From Paenibacillus periandrae (GTDB lineage: Bacteria; Bacillota; Bacilli; Paenibacillales; NBRC-103111), in contig NZ_JAJNMU010000002.1 in assembly GCF_022458865.1 (NCBI RefSeq), positions 1 through 64,000 on the forward strand: 64,000 bases of DNA. Direction: 5' to 3'. Positions 52,310 through 61,918 of this stretch are shown piece by piece (the first letter of the stretch is position 1; every line of letters begins with the position of its first letter). A program made the position numbers and the translations under genes. A model generated the notes under the pieces. The model was given only the letters and a program-made list of their open reading frames with translations. It was not told the origin of the DNA and made no database searches.

Positions 52310-53860
52310 TCATGTAGCCTTGATATATTCGGAAGGCGTGCAGCCTGCGTATTTCTTAAAGACCTGACTGAAATATTGCGGATTATCTCCAAAACCGAGC
52401 ATTTCGGCCAGCTCAAATATTTTGATATCGGACTTCTGCTCGAGCAGTTCTGTCGCTTTGGCGATCCGCACCTTCATGACATAATTGGAAAACTTTTCAC
52501 CCGTTCTTTTCTTGAACAGCTTGCCCAGGTAATCAGAGTTCATATACAGCATTTGATGAGCTACCCAATTCAGGGAAAGCTCTGTATTGCCCAAATGTCC
52601 GTTAATGATGTCCAGCACTTTATCCGTAATCGCGCAATGCTTGTTTTTCGTATGCTCATAATGGCTGAGTGTAATTTGGCTTGCCACTTCCTTGAAGAAG
52701 GCCTGGATCGATTGCAAGGTTTCCAGATCCATCAGCTTGACCAGGTGGTCTCGATAATTCACCATAGCGTCTGCATTTCCAAGTCGAATGATTGCCATAA
52801 GCAACTGAATCACATACGATTTGGACGTCGATATATTGGAACGAAGACCTGCAAGCTTTTGGAAAAACAAATCTATCTCCTTATTGGCCTCTTCCCACAA
52901 CCCTGCTTTAATTTGCAGCATCAGATTATCCTCGTCATAAGCAAACTCTCTGGGTTCAGGCTGCTCTACCCCCACAATATCCCGCTTCGTTATCAAGCTG
53001 CCTTCTCCCAAATAAAATCGGTAATTCAGGCATTCCAGCGTCTGCTTGTACAGGGAGCGTGCCCGGATAATTTCATCGGCTTCACTAAGCGCGATGGTCA
53101 GATCAATTTTGTAATAACGTAAAAAAGTTTCGCGAATTTGGTGAATGCAATCGTACAGTTCACTGACAGACTCCGCATCCTCAACGACTATTAACACCTG
53201 TCCGCCGACTGTGGAGCTTAGAACGGTTTTTTGCAGCAGCTCCTCAGCAATGTTCTTCACCGCAAACATATGCTCAAACTCAAAATGTCCCTCCAATTGA
53301 AACAGGATCAGCCTTACCTTGCGATTTTGGAGATCCAGGTCAAACAGCTTGCGGTAATATTCCCAGTCCCGGTTGCCGTAGGTTTTGTTCGTGACGAATT
53401 CCTTGAGGAATTGCTCCTTAACGTGCGGCAGCACCTTCTCCAGACCATACCTCATATTGTGCACGAATTGTTCCCGCTGCTCCTCACGGTTCAACTCATC
53501 CACGAGCTCGACCAATGCTTCCAAAATTTTATTTTCGTTACAGGGCTTCAACAAGTAATGCTTGACCTTGTAGCGCATCGCTTGGCGTGCATATTCAAAT
53601 TCACTGAAGCCAGACAGCAGGACCAGCTTGATCTGCGGATATTCCTCGAACATTTTCGCTGCCAGCTGCAGACCATCCATCCCGGGCATTTTAATGTCGC
53701 TGATAATAATATCAGGAGGGTTCTGCTTAACAAATTCGTAGGCTTCGATGCCATTTCGGGCCGTCCCGGCAAGTACCGTTCCCGCCGCTTCCCAATTTAC
53801 CACATTCGATATTCCATCCAAAATAATACGTTCATCATCAACCAACAACACTTTATACAT
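52310..53860 (-). CDS. AraC-type response regulator, YesN type
   Basis: 516 residues. Receiver domain (KVLLVDDERIILDGI; phospho-acceptor in DIIISDIKMPGMDG; Lys in YLLKPCNENKILEA), a middle region of about 270 residues, and C-terminal helix-turn-helix (LNWVAHQMLYMNSDYLGKLF; IFELAEMLGFGDNPQYFSQVF). Overlaps the kinase stop by eight bases; AGGGAG precedes the ATG. It lies just upstream of the transposon and the binding proteins, the most likely regulator of those genes or of the importer at 60-62 kb. Confidence 0.93.
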   Translation of the reverse strand: MYKVLLVDDERIILDGISNVVNWEAAGTVLAGTARNGIEAYEFVKQNPPDIIISDIKMPGMDGLQLAAKMFEEYPQIKLVLLSGFSEFEYARQAMRYKVKHYLLKPCNENKILEALVELVDELNREEQREQFVHNMRYGLEKVLPHVKEQFLKEFVTNKTYGNRDWEYYRKLFDLDLQNRKVRLILFQLEGHFEFEHMFAVKNIAEELLQKTVLSSTVGGQVLIVVEDAESVSELYDCIHQIRETFLRYYKIDLTIALSEADEIIRARSLYKQTLECLNYRFYLGEGSLITKRDIVGVEQPEPREFAYDEDNLMLQIKAGLWEEANKEIDLFFQKLAGLRSNISTSKSYVIQLLMAIIRLGNADAMVNYRDHLVKLMDLETLQSIQAFFKEVASQITLSHYEHTKNKHCAITDKVLDIINGHLGNTELSLNWVAHQMLYMNSDYLGKLFKKRTGEKFSNYVMKVRIAKATELLEQKSDIKIFELAEMLGFGDNPQYFSQVFKKYAGCTPSEYIKAT

Positions 53861-55640
53861 GCCGCTCCCTCATTTCATCTGGTATGGTGATCGAAATCCG
53901 GGTTCCCTTCTCGATTTCACTTTCAATGGACACGCCATAACCTTCGCCAAAAGCCAGGACGATACGTTCCTCAATATTGGAGAGCCCTATCCCGCTACCG
54001 CGAGTAGGCGCTGCACCTCTTCGTACCTGCTCCAGCAGGCTCGCTTCCATTCCTGGACCATTATCCTCCACTACTAGGATCAATACTCCAGGCTCTCTCT
54101 TCGTCCAAATTCGAATATGACAAGGCTCCAGCATCGATTCCAGCGCATAGTGGATCGAATTTTCAACCAGCGGCTGCAAGGTCATCTTGGGGAGCAGCAG
54201 TGATCTGGTGTCTTCAGCGACGTCCAGTTCAAATACAAGCCTCTCCTCGAACCGGAATCTTTGAATCGTAATATAATTCATCACGATATCCAGCTCCTCG
54301 CCAACCGTAATCAAGGTTTCCTTCAGGCTGATCGAGCTTCTCAGTAAAAATCCGAGCGATTCGACCATTTTTGAAATTTGCGGTTGTCCATTCGATTTGG
54401 CTAACCAGTTGATGGATTCCAGCGTGTTATATAAAAAATGCGGATTGATTTGAGCCTGCAGCGCCTTAAACTGGGTTTCCTTGATCGTAATCTGCTTGGA
54501 GTAGTTCTCGGTAATCAGCTCGTTGATTTGTTGAATCATCATGCGGAATGTCCGCCTTAACTGACCCACCTCGTCCATTTGGATTGAGGTCCAATCCGAG
54601 TTTTCCATACCTGCGAGGCTGAAATCCCCCTTCTGAACCTGCCTCATCCGTCCGATCAATTCCTCAATCGGCTTGGTCATCGTTCTGGCAAATTTGATCG
54701 CCACAGCCATTAACAGAAGTAAAATTACGACAAAGCTCACGAACAAGATGTTTTTCATCAAAATAATTTTTGTGAAAATTTTATCAAACGGTGTCAAACT
54801 GAGATAAGTCCAGCCCAAATATTCCGAGCGAACCTGGGAAATAAAATACTGCTGCCCGTTGTAGGGCTTGATGGCATAGTCTTGACGGTCCATATAGGTT
54901 TCCACAGGAATCGGCGTCAGCTTCTCTGGTCCTTTACTGATCGGATAGATCACATAGTTGTTGGAGGTTACCTGTAAATCGCCATTTTTTAATTCAGTGC
55001 CTTCCAACACATTTTCGGCAATTCTATCAAAATAAATTCTAACCGTTAAGGTGCCGAGACGATCAAGGTCAAAATTGGTACCATTATAGGAGCGTATTTC
55101 CCTGGCAGCTATTAAATAGGAATCCTCTGCATCAGGTACAATCCAACGGGTTCCTCCTTCGCCTTTGGCTGATTCGTTCAGGATCATTTGTTTCTTGGCA
55201 GTAGAGGATCTGGAGGCCTGGCCGGCTACAGCTTCACCACTCAGCACATCCGTCACTTCTATGGAATAAATATATTTTTCATTGCCGGCATATTGGACAA
55301 GCCGATCCGTAACATAAGAACGAATTTTGTATTTTTCAAATTCTGGTGTAAATTCATTCAACGATAGCAGCAGTTCCTGAACCCTCAAATCCGTGACAAT
55401 ATTATAGGAGATACGATCGAGCTTTTTAAGCTCATTTTCGATACCGCTGGAAGACAAATTCAGCAGCTGTGACGATTTGGAATACAACTGCTCGTCATAA
55501 ATTGAATACACATACTGCAGAGACAAATAAGTACCCAAAAAGCAAATACCCATGACCAGCGATATGATTGAAAACACCTTATGTTTTATTTTTAAATTCG
55601 CATAGTAGGAAGGCTTGATGGCAAACATAAATGGTCTCAC
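53853..55640 (-). CDS. Sensor histidine kinase, YesM type
   Basis: 595 residues. N-terminal membrane segment VFSIISLVMGICFLGTYLSL, extracellular sensor, second segment ILFVSFVVILLLLMAVAI, HAMP, kinase with NPHFLYNTLESINWL, VENSIHYALE and DNGPGM..GIGLSNIEER. GTG 55640 is chosen with GGGGAG ten bases before; ATG 55628 is an alternative. Partner of the next gene. Confidence 0.92.
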   Translation of the reverse strand: MRPFMFAIKPSYYANLKIKHKVFSIISLVMGICFLGTYLSLQYVYSIYDEQLYSKSSQLLNLSSSGIENELKKLDRISYNIVTDLRVQELLLSLNEFTPEFEKYKIRSYVTDRLVQYAGNEKYIYSIEVTDVLSGEAVAGQASRSSTAKKQMILNESAKGEGGTRWIVPDAEDSYLIAAREIRSYNGTNFDLDRLGTLTVRIYFDRIAENVLEGTELKNGDLQVTSNNYVIYPISKGPEKLTPIPVETYMDRQDYAIKPYNGQQYFISQVRSEYLGWTYLSLTPFDKIFTKIILMKNILFVSFVVILLLLMAVAIKFARTMTKPIEELIGRMRQVQKGDFSLAGMENSDWTSIQMDEVGQLRRTFRMMIQQINELITENYSKQITIKETQFKALQAQINPHFLYNTLESINWLAKSNGQPQISKMVESLGFLLRSSISLKETLITVGEELDIVMNYITIQRFRFEERLVFELDVAEDTRSLLLPKMTLQPLVENSIHYALESMLEPCHIRIWTKREPGVLILVVEDNGPGMEASLLEQVRRGAAPTRGSGIGLSNIEERIVLAFGEGYGVSIESEIEKGTRISITIPDEMRERHV

Positions 55641-55726
55641 TATAACACGACTCCCCTCTGCTGCTATGTCGGATTCCCCTCTATGTTACAATATTGCAAG
55701 CAATCTAGCCAATAGCTTACAAACAA

Positions 55727-55766
55727 AGAACCCTCAAAACCACTGATTCGTGGCTCTGAAGGTTCT
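55727..55766 (-). terminator. Rho-independent terminator of the binding-protein gene
   Basis: Stem AGAACC.TCA..CCAC / GTGG..TGAGGGTTCT with short mismatches, then TTTG, 12 bases past the stop at 55778. Confidence 0.7.
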
Positions 55767-55777
55767 GAGGTGCCTTA

Positions 55778-57343
55778 TTATTTGCCGCCGCTGCGTTTTT
55801 GATAAGCTTCTGTCATTTCCTGACTCATCTTGACCATATCCGCGTCGGCTTTCATTTTAGTTACGAATTCATCCCAAGCGGTAATCGGTTCTCTGCCCAA
55901 AATGATTTTTGTTTTCAAATCCTGAACTTTCTTTTCGTATTCAGGCAATGCTTTTTGCACGGTTGGCGAAAAAAGTCCTGTACTGATATCCGCTACACTG
56001 TTTTTGGCGCGTTCATCCTGGATTTTGGTATACAAAGCATTTACTTCCTTAGGGAAGAATACTTTGGTTGAGCTTGCATAAGGATCGGCCACATAGGCAA
56101 TCTGATTAAAATCGGCTCCGTTGTCTGCGGCCAGCTTCTCGGTATTAATCACCTTGACGCCGTCTTTCACTGTGTGATGCGTACCTTCAAAGCCATACTG
56201 CTGAATTGCGAACACCTCGTCGCTCATCCAGGTATCCATCAATTTGAGAATACGTTTCATTTTGGCTTCAGGTACGGACTTCGGAATCGACATCATACCT
56301 GAGAAGCCTGGACCCTTCGGATTATAGCCATTAATACTTGTAATCGGGTAAAAGTTTTCCTGCTTGAAATCAGGCTGAACGACCTTCAGCTTATCGTAAT
56401 AGTCGACCATCGTTCCGGCTTTATCAGAAATAATACCTGCTTTGCCTGCTTTAAACAGATCCCCGGTTTGCGTCAGCTTCAACGCAGCAAAATCTTCCGG
56501 AATGAGCTTTTCCTTATAAGCCTTCGTCAAAAACTCCAGCGATTTACGCGTCTCAGGAAGAAAGCTTGTATGCACAAACTTGCCGTCGAGCAGCTTCCAT
56601 CTTCCGTTTACACCCGTAAAGCTGTTTTCGATCTGCCCTAAGGCCCCCATATCCGTCGGATTGACATTGGCGGCAAAAGGTACGGTATCGTTCTTGCCAT
56701 TCTTGTCAGGATCTTTTTCCGCGAACGCTTTCATAACATCGTAAAGCTCATCGGTTGTTGTCGGCACCTTCAAGCCCAGATTGTCCAGCCAATCTTTACG
56801 AACAATGAAGAAGTTATCTGCTTCGGATGGACGCGGACGCGGAATCCCGTAGTTTTTACCATCCTGCATTTTCGTCAAATCCCAGGCGGTTTTGGAAATT
56901 TTACTGCTTAGATTCGGATAATCCTTAATATAAGGAGCTACGTCCCAGAACGCGCCTTGTGTTACAGAATTACGAAATACCGAGGTGAACGGATCATTGA
57001 TCAGAATCAGCTCTGGAATATCACCGGAAGCGAGTGTTACATTCAGCTTGTCAGCGTAATTGTTGCCGGATACCCATTGAATCTTCATTTTGGAATTCGT
57101 TGCTTTCTCAATTGCTTTTTTAATCGGATTATCATCTGCAGCCGGTGAAGGTGTAAGCAGAATCGTCATGATACTGACCTCTAGCGGCGCTTCGGTTTTG
57201 GCTTCCATCTTTCCATCTGCTGCTTTCCCTGCTGCCGGGGTGCTTTCTTTAGCTCCTCCGGAACAGCCCGCCAATACGGCCGAGAGTGCCAGAATTGCAG
57301 CTATGGAAGCTGCTGCTGTTTTCGTGTTTCGTCTTGCATTCAT
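55778..57343 (-). CDS. ABC importer solute-binding lipoprotein (LplA-like)
   Basis: About 521 residues. Signal peptide ending VLAGC (Cys27), linker, and a long bilobal domain (YGIPRPRPSEADNFFIVRKD, DPDKNGKNDTVPFAA, GYEGTHH-type phrase QYGFEGTHHTVKDGVKV). GGGAGG sets ATG 57343; the frame opens 24 codons upstream. It follows the AraC regulator and should serve the LplB/LplC permeases at 60-62 kb, separated from them by that regulator. Confidence 0.92.
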   Translation of the reverse strand: MNARRNTKTAAASIAAILALSAVLAGCSGGAKESTPAAGKAADGKMEAKTEAPLEVSIMTILLTPSPAADDNPIKKAIEKATNSKMKIQWVSGNNYADKLNVTLASGDIPELILINDPFTSVFRNSVTQGAFWDVAPYIKDYPNLSSKISKTAWDLTKMQDGKNYGIPRPRPSEADNFFIVRKDWLDNLGLKVPTTTDELYDVMKAFAEKDPDKNGKNDTVPFAANVNPTDMGALGQIENSFTGVNGRWKLLDGKFVHTSFLPETRKSLEFLTKAYKEKLIPEDFAALKLTQTGDLFKAGKAGIISDKAGTMVDYYDKLKVVQPDFKQENFYPITSINGYNPKGPGFSGMMSIPKSVPEAKMKRILKLMDTWMSDEVFAIQQYGFEGTHHTVKDGVKVINTEKLAADNGADFNQIAYVADPYASSTKVFFPKEVNALYTKIQDERAKNSVADISTGLFSPTVQKALPEYEKKVQDLKTKIILGREPITAWDEFVTKMKADADMVKMSQEMTEAYQKRSGGK

Positions 57344-57501
57344 TGGTGATCCTCCCTTTAGTTCTATATTCGATGGCTCACCATTGACGTTAATCGATTG
57401 AAAGTTTGCCAACAATCATACTCTTTTGTAAGCCGCGATTTACATGGGTTGGACTTTGTTGCAGCTATTGCACAGGCTGATGTGACAAGCTTTTATCCCT
57501 A

Positions 57502-59844
57502 TCAGGAGCGATTCAGCTCGCGGAACTGGCTTGGAGTAATCCCCTCGTATTTTTTGAATATACGATTGAAGTACGTATGCTGATAACCGACACGTTCGGC
57601 GACTTCATTGATTTTGATTTCAGTCTCGCGCAGGAGGCCCTTGGCATTATCGATCCGAATATCGGTCAAGTAGTCAATGAAGTTAACGCCCGATATGTGC
57701 TTGAAGGCTCGACTTAAGGTATAGGGACTGGTCCCGAACAGCTCTGCACAAGAATCCAGCGACAGCATCGTCATGTAATTTTCACGTAAATGAAGAATCA
57801 CTTTCTCTACCATTTGCTTAAGATGAAAATCCTGCCGGCTGATCAGCTCCTGGACGAATACAGCTACCAGCTTGTACTGGAACCATTTGAGCATTTCTTC
57901 CGGTTCCTTAAGCTGTGCCAGCTGCTCGAACAGGTTGACGCCGCCGAACAATTGAACGGGATTCATACCGGATTGCAGAACGGCATACCGTATGCTTCCC
58001 AGCAGCTGCAGCATCCCCTGCTGCACAGCCAGCTCTGTCGAACCGCTTGCTGATAATTCCTTCATGAATTGTTCGATCAGCTCTACAGCCTCATTCTCCA
58101 AGCCATTGCGAATTGCATGCACGATTTCTTTTTCCAATGTAAAAGGGAAAGTGCTTTCCATCAGTGTGCTTGATTTGGACAGCAGCTCCGTCTTGATGAT
58201 TTGATTGTCGTCAAGCAGATCGCGGTATACCAACGCCTGTCTCGCCTCCTCAAACAAATGCGGAATTTGCTTTACCTGATACGTCGATTTGCTGATCGAA
58301 ACCGTCACCTGCATTTTCAGAATACGATTGATCGTTTGGGTCGCCTCCTGGCAAAAGGAGCTGATATCATCCTCCAGCCAGCGTACAGGATGATCATGCG
58401 GAAATGACAGCAGCAAGCCTACGGAAAAGTTGTGAAAATTGATAACCTCAACCTGCTCGTATTGGGTACCTGTCAGCTCCTCAATAATATTAGCTGCCGT
58501 GAACGTAACCAAATCCTCATCCCCGGAGGTAAATCGGCCCTGCAAGTTGGAAAAACCTGTTAATTGGAACATTAATGCCACAAACTGCCGATTATCCGTT
58601 TTCCAGCCGTGATGCTTCATTCGCTCCCGCAGATCATTTTCCTGAAGTGAGTAAAAATAACCCTGCACCAATTGCAGGAAAAATCCCTCACGCAGCAGCG
58701 GCAGCTGCTCCGTTAGCTTGGATCGCATCGTTTCACTCTCTTTGGACAGATGATTCCACTGCTTCTCAAACAGATCAAATTCATCGCTCAGCTCCGTCCC
58801 CTTATCACCGGACAACAGCCGGACCAGCCGCTCGACAGGCGAATACATCCGATGTGAAACGAACCAAGACATCAGCAGCGCGAGCAGCAGGCCTGACAGA
58901 CTGATGAACAAGATCCATTTGGATACAAGTACTACCGGCGCGGTTATGGAGGTTAGAGGGGCAGCCGAAATATAGACCCAGGTTGTACCCAGCCGTGAAA
59001 ATTGTCCGTAAGAGACCGAATACGTTGTCTTATTGTGCTCAAACAAGAATGACTCCGATTTGGAGCTGTGCTTCAAATATTCCTGCTGTAAGGCTATATC
59101 GATATCTGTAAATTTACCAATGCCACCGCTGGACAGCTTCCAGCTGCCATCTCCGGTCAGGAGAATTGTCTCCCCTTCATTGTAAGGCGTCAGCGTTTTT
59201 AGCATTTTTATAAGATTTTCCTGATTAATCGTTGCTACGATGGCACCAAATGGCTCTGTACTGCCACCGGGAATTTTGTTGACCAAGGATAAGGAGTTGG
59301 ACACAGAATCCTTGGTTGGCGCCTCAGGGTAAGCGTTCGTCCAAAAAACGGATCGCTCCTTCTTAAGCAGCGATTCATAAGGCTGCCGGCTTGCAGGCTC
59401 GGTAATGTACGTATACTGCAGCTTGTTGAAGATCAGCGGACGTGGCTTATCGAGAAACAGCTCAACCCGCTCCAGCAGCGGGTGTGCGCCTTCCATCACG
59501 AGCAGCGTCCGATACAAATCCTGAACCTGCTCGAAATTATAGGAAATATCCAAGGTTTTCAATTTCTCATCGAATTTGGAATCAAACGCCCAATGCGAGA
59601 AGGTCAGCTCCAAATAAGCCAGCTGATCGTCAATATTTTCCGCACGCTGCTTGATCTGATTTTGATGCAGTCGCTGCAGCTCACCCTCCATATTGTCCGA
59701 AGCCAACCAGTAAATACTGACACCGATAATCAATCCGGGAATGCTCGCGACCAGCAGCATCATTACCAGACTTTTACGAAAAAATCGGCTGTTATATTTG
59801 TATTTTGAGGCAATCCCAAACCATCGCTTCCAAATTCGATCCAA
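57502..59844 (-). CDS. Membrane-bound AraC-type transcription regulator
   Basis: 780 residues. First membrane segment LVMMLLVASIPGLIIGVSIYWL, extracellular sensor to about 290, second segment near VVLVSKWILFISLSGLLLALLM, then a central domain and C-terminal AraC helix-turn-helix pair (LDSCAELFGTSPYTLSRAF; INEVAERVGYQHTYFNRIFKKYEG). TTG start at 59844 with AAGGTGA nine bases upstream; no ATG nearby fits better. One polypeptide senses and regulates. Paralogue of the frameshifted gene at 14544-16893. Likely regulator of the importer around it. Confidence 0.9.
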   Translation of the reverse strand: MDRIWKRWFGIASKYKYNSRFFRKSLVMMLLVASIPGLIIGVSIYWLASDNMEGELQRLHQNQIKQRAENIDDQLAYLELTFSHWAFDSKFDEKLKTLDISYNFEQVQDLYRTLLVMEGAHPLLERVELFLDKPRPLIFNKLQYTYITEPASRQPYESLLKKERSVFWTNAYPEAPTKDSVSNSLSLVNKIPGGSTEPFGAIVATINQENLIKMLKTLTPYNEGETILLTGDGSWKLSSGGIGKFTDIDIALQQEYLKHSSKSESFLFEHNKTTYSVSYGQFSRLGTTWVYISAAPLTSITAPVVLVSKWILFISLSGLLLALLMSWFVSHRMYSPVERLVRLLSGDKGTELSDEFDLFEKQWNHLSKESETMRSKLTEQLPLLREGFFLQLVQGYFYSLQENDLRERMKHHGWKTDNRQFVALMFQLTGFSNLQGRFTSGDEDLVTFTAANIIEELTGTQYEQVEVINFHNFSVGLLLSFPHDHPVRWLEDDISSFCQEATQTINRILKMQVTVSISKSTYQVKQIPHLFEEARQALVYRDLLDDNQIIKTELLSKSSTLMESTFPFTLEKEIVHAIRNGLENEAVELIEQFMKELSASGSTELAVQQGMLQLLGSIRYAVLQSGMNPVQLFGGVNLFEQLAQLKEPEEMLKWFQYKLVAVFVQELISRQDFHLKQMVEKVILHLRENYMTMLSLDSCAELFGTSPYTLSRAFKHISGVNFIDYLTDIRIDNAKGLLRETEIKINEVAERVGYQHTYFNRIFKKYEGITPSQFRELNRS

Positions 59845-59965
59845 TATCGCTCACCTTCCAACCTTTTGTGGGAGTCTACGCAGTTATGACACACTATTCA
59901 GCTATGTTCGACAACAAGCCGCTGCTATCCTGCCTGCGTGACTCCCCGATCTCTTGTTCAATCGA

Positions 59966-60832
59966 TCAGCCCTTCACAGATCCGACCATGGCACCCTTGG
60001 CAAAATGCTTCTGCAGGAATGGATACACGAGCAATATCGGCACCGTTGCCACGATAACCGCGGCCATTTTCAAGGTTTCTGCCGGAGGAGCAACCGTAAG
60101 CACGTCAGCCTGCAGATCGGTATTATTCGCATTGAGCAGCATATTTTGCAGCATAACCTGAATCGGCCATTTGGAGGCATCCGTAATATAAATCAGTGCA
60201 TTGAAAAATTGGTTCCAGTACCCAACCGCATAAAATAATCCAAACGCCGCCAGCGAAGGAAGCGATAAGGGCAAAATGATTTTAAACCAAATCGATAGAT
60301 CGTTACAACCGTCGATCTGCGCCGATTCCTCCAGTTCAACCGGTACACTGTCGAAGAAACCTTTCATCAATATAACATTCCAGCCGCTCGCGAGCGCCGG
60401 TATTATGAGTGACCATAAGCTGTTGATCAGTCCGAATTGGCGGACTACCATGTAGTTCGGAATGATTCCCGGACTGAACAGGATGGTCAATAAGATCAGC
60501 AGCAGAATCAGCTGTCGGCCGCGCAATCTTTTGCGGGAAAGCGTATAGGACAGCGCCGCTGTTACGATCAAGCTTAAAGCTGTGCCGACGACTGCCAAAT
60601 AAGCACTCACACCGAGAGAGTTCGGAAAAGCCTTGGTGGATAACAAATATTTATAGGAGTCCAAGGACCATTTCTCCGGGAACAAAATAAAGCTTTTCTG
60701 CAAATATTCCACCGGATCCGTGAACGATACAATGAACACATAATAAAGCGGGAAAAATGTCACAATTGTGACCAAGGCCAGAAATACGATGTTGATGATA
60801 TTAAACATGCGATCGCCTAAGCTGGATTTCAT
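59966..60832 (-). CDS. ABC importer permease, LplC/YtcP type
   Basis: 288 residues, six membrane segments, EAA loop PVELEESAQIDGCNDLSIWFK, C-terminus KGAMVGSVKG. AGGAGG lies before the ATG. 101 bases follow the LplB-type gene. With that permease it should work with the binding protein at 55778. Upstream GH106-like gene suggests a rhamnose-containing oligosaccharide. Confidence 0.92.
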   Translation of the reverse strand: MKSSLGDRMFNIINIVFLALVTIVTFFPLYYVFIVSFTDPVEYLQKSFILFPEKWSLDSYKYLLSTKAFPNSLGVSAYLAVVGTALSLIVTAALSYTLSRKRLRGRQLILLLILLTILFSPGIIPNYMVVRQFGLINSLWSLIIPALASGWNVILMKGFFDSVPVELEESAQIDGCNDLSIWFKIILPLSLPSLAAFGLFYAVGYWNQFFNALIYITDASKWPIQVMLQNMLLNANNTDLQADVLTVAPPAETLKMAAVIVATVPILLVYPFLQKHFAKGAMVGSVKG

Positions 60833-60933
60833 GAGGAACCTCCTTAATAATACGTTGAATACGTATGGCTGTGCAGCCGTTATCTTCTTCTGATCACTGT
60901 TGGTTTCAAGGTCAAGGCGAGAACGATTGTAAG

Positions 60934-61914
60934 CTAGTATACGCCTTCTTCGCCCATTCTTTTGGCGATCCAGTTGGCCATCACGACCATGAGCAGACCT
61001 ACAACCGACTTGAATAATCCAGCCGCCGTACTGTAGCTGAATTGCGCCTGCTGAATACCGACGCGATACACATACGTATCAAATACCTCAGCCACCTCGG
61101 AAACTGCTCCGTTATACATCAGAAATACCTGCTCGAAGCCGACATCCATCATATGGCCCAAGCGCAGAATGAGTAAAATAATCACGACATTACGGATTCC
61201 CGGCAGTGTAATATGCCACATTTGGTGCAGTCGGTTGGCTCCGTCGATTTTGGCTGCCTCATACACCTGTGGATCAATCCCGGCCATAGCTGCGAGGAAC
61301 AGGATGGTTCCCCAGCCGCATTCCTTCCAGATGGATTGCAGCGTAAGCATGAGCCAGAACGTATCTGGATTGGTCAACACATCCATCCGGCTAGCGCCGA
61401 GTGATTCCAATATTTTATTGACCAGACCCTCACCCTTCGCAAACAGCAGAAAGGTGAGTCCGGCGATAATAACCCATGACAAGAAGTGCGGCATGTACAC
61501 AATAGATTGCACCAGCCGTTTGTATAGCACACTTCGTAATTCGTTCAGCAGTAAGGAAAGCAGAATAGGTAAAGGGAAAAACAGAACCAAATTCATAATG
61601 TTAATCGCCATCGTATTGCGAAACAGCAGCATAAATTCTGGATTGGAAAAAAATCGTTGAAAATGCTCCAAACCGACCCACTCGCTGCCAGTAATCCCTG
61701 CGAATGGCGAATAATTTTGAAAGGAGATCACGATGCCTCCCATCGGTATATATTTAAATAATAAGAAGAACAGCAAGCCCGGCAGCGCCAGCAAATATAA
61801 GTATTTATCCCTGCGCAGATCGAGGCCAAGACGGCGTAGACGTGTCATCCGTCTTGCACCGGCAGGTACCGTGTTCGTACCGGGGGCAATTCGTGGTTGT
61901 TGTGCAGCAGACAT
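60934..61914 (-). CDS. ABC importer permease, LplB type
   Basis: 326 residues. Basic N-terminus, YLYLLALPGLLFFLLFKYIPM first segment, EWVGLEHFQRFF, EAA loop PQVYEAAKIDGANRLHQMW, ending KRMGEEGVY as in LplB proteins. AAGGGG precedes the ATG at 61914, and the GH106-like stop lies four bases before it, so the three are one transcript. Confidence 0.93.
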   Translation of the reverse strand: MSAAQQPRIAPGTNTVPAGARRMTRLRRLGLDLRRDKYLYLLALPGLLFFLLFKYIPMGGIVISFQNYSPFAGITGSEWVGLEHFQRFFSNPEFMLLFRNTMAINIMNLVLFFPLPILLSLLLNELRSVLYKRLVQSIVYMPHFLSWVIIAGLTFLLFAKGEGLVNKILESLGASRMDVLTNPDTFWLMLTLQSIWKECGWGTILFLAAMAGIDPQVYEAAKIDGANRLHQMWHITLPGIRNVVIILLILRLGHMMDVGFEQVFLMYNGAVSEVAEVFDTYVYRVGIQQAQFSYSTAAGLFKSVVGLLMVVMANWIAKRMGEEGVY

Positions 61915-61918
61915 GGCT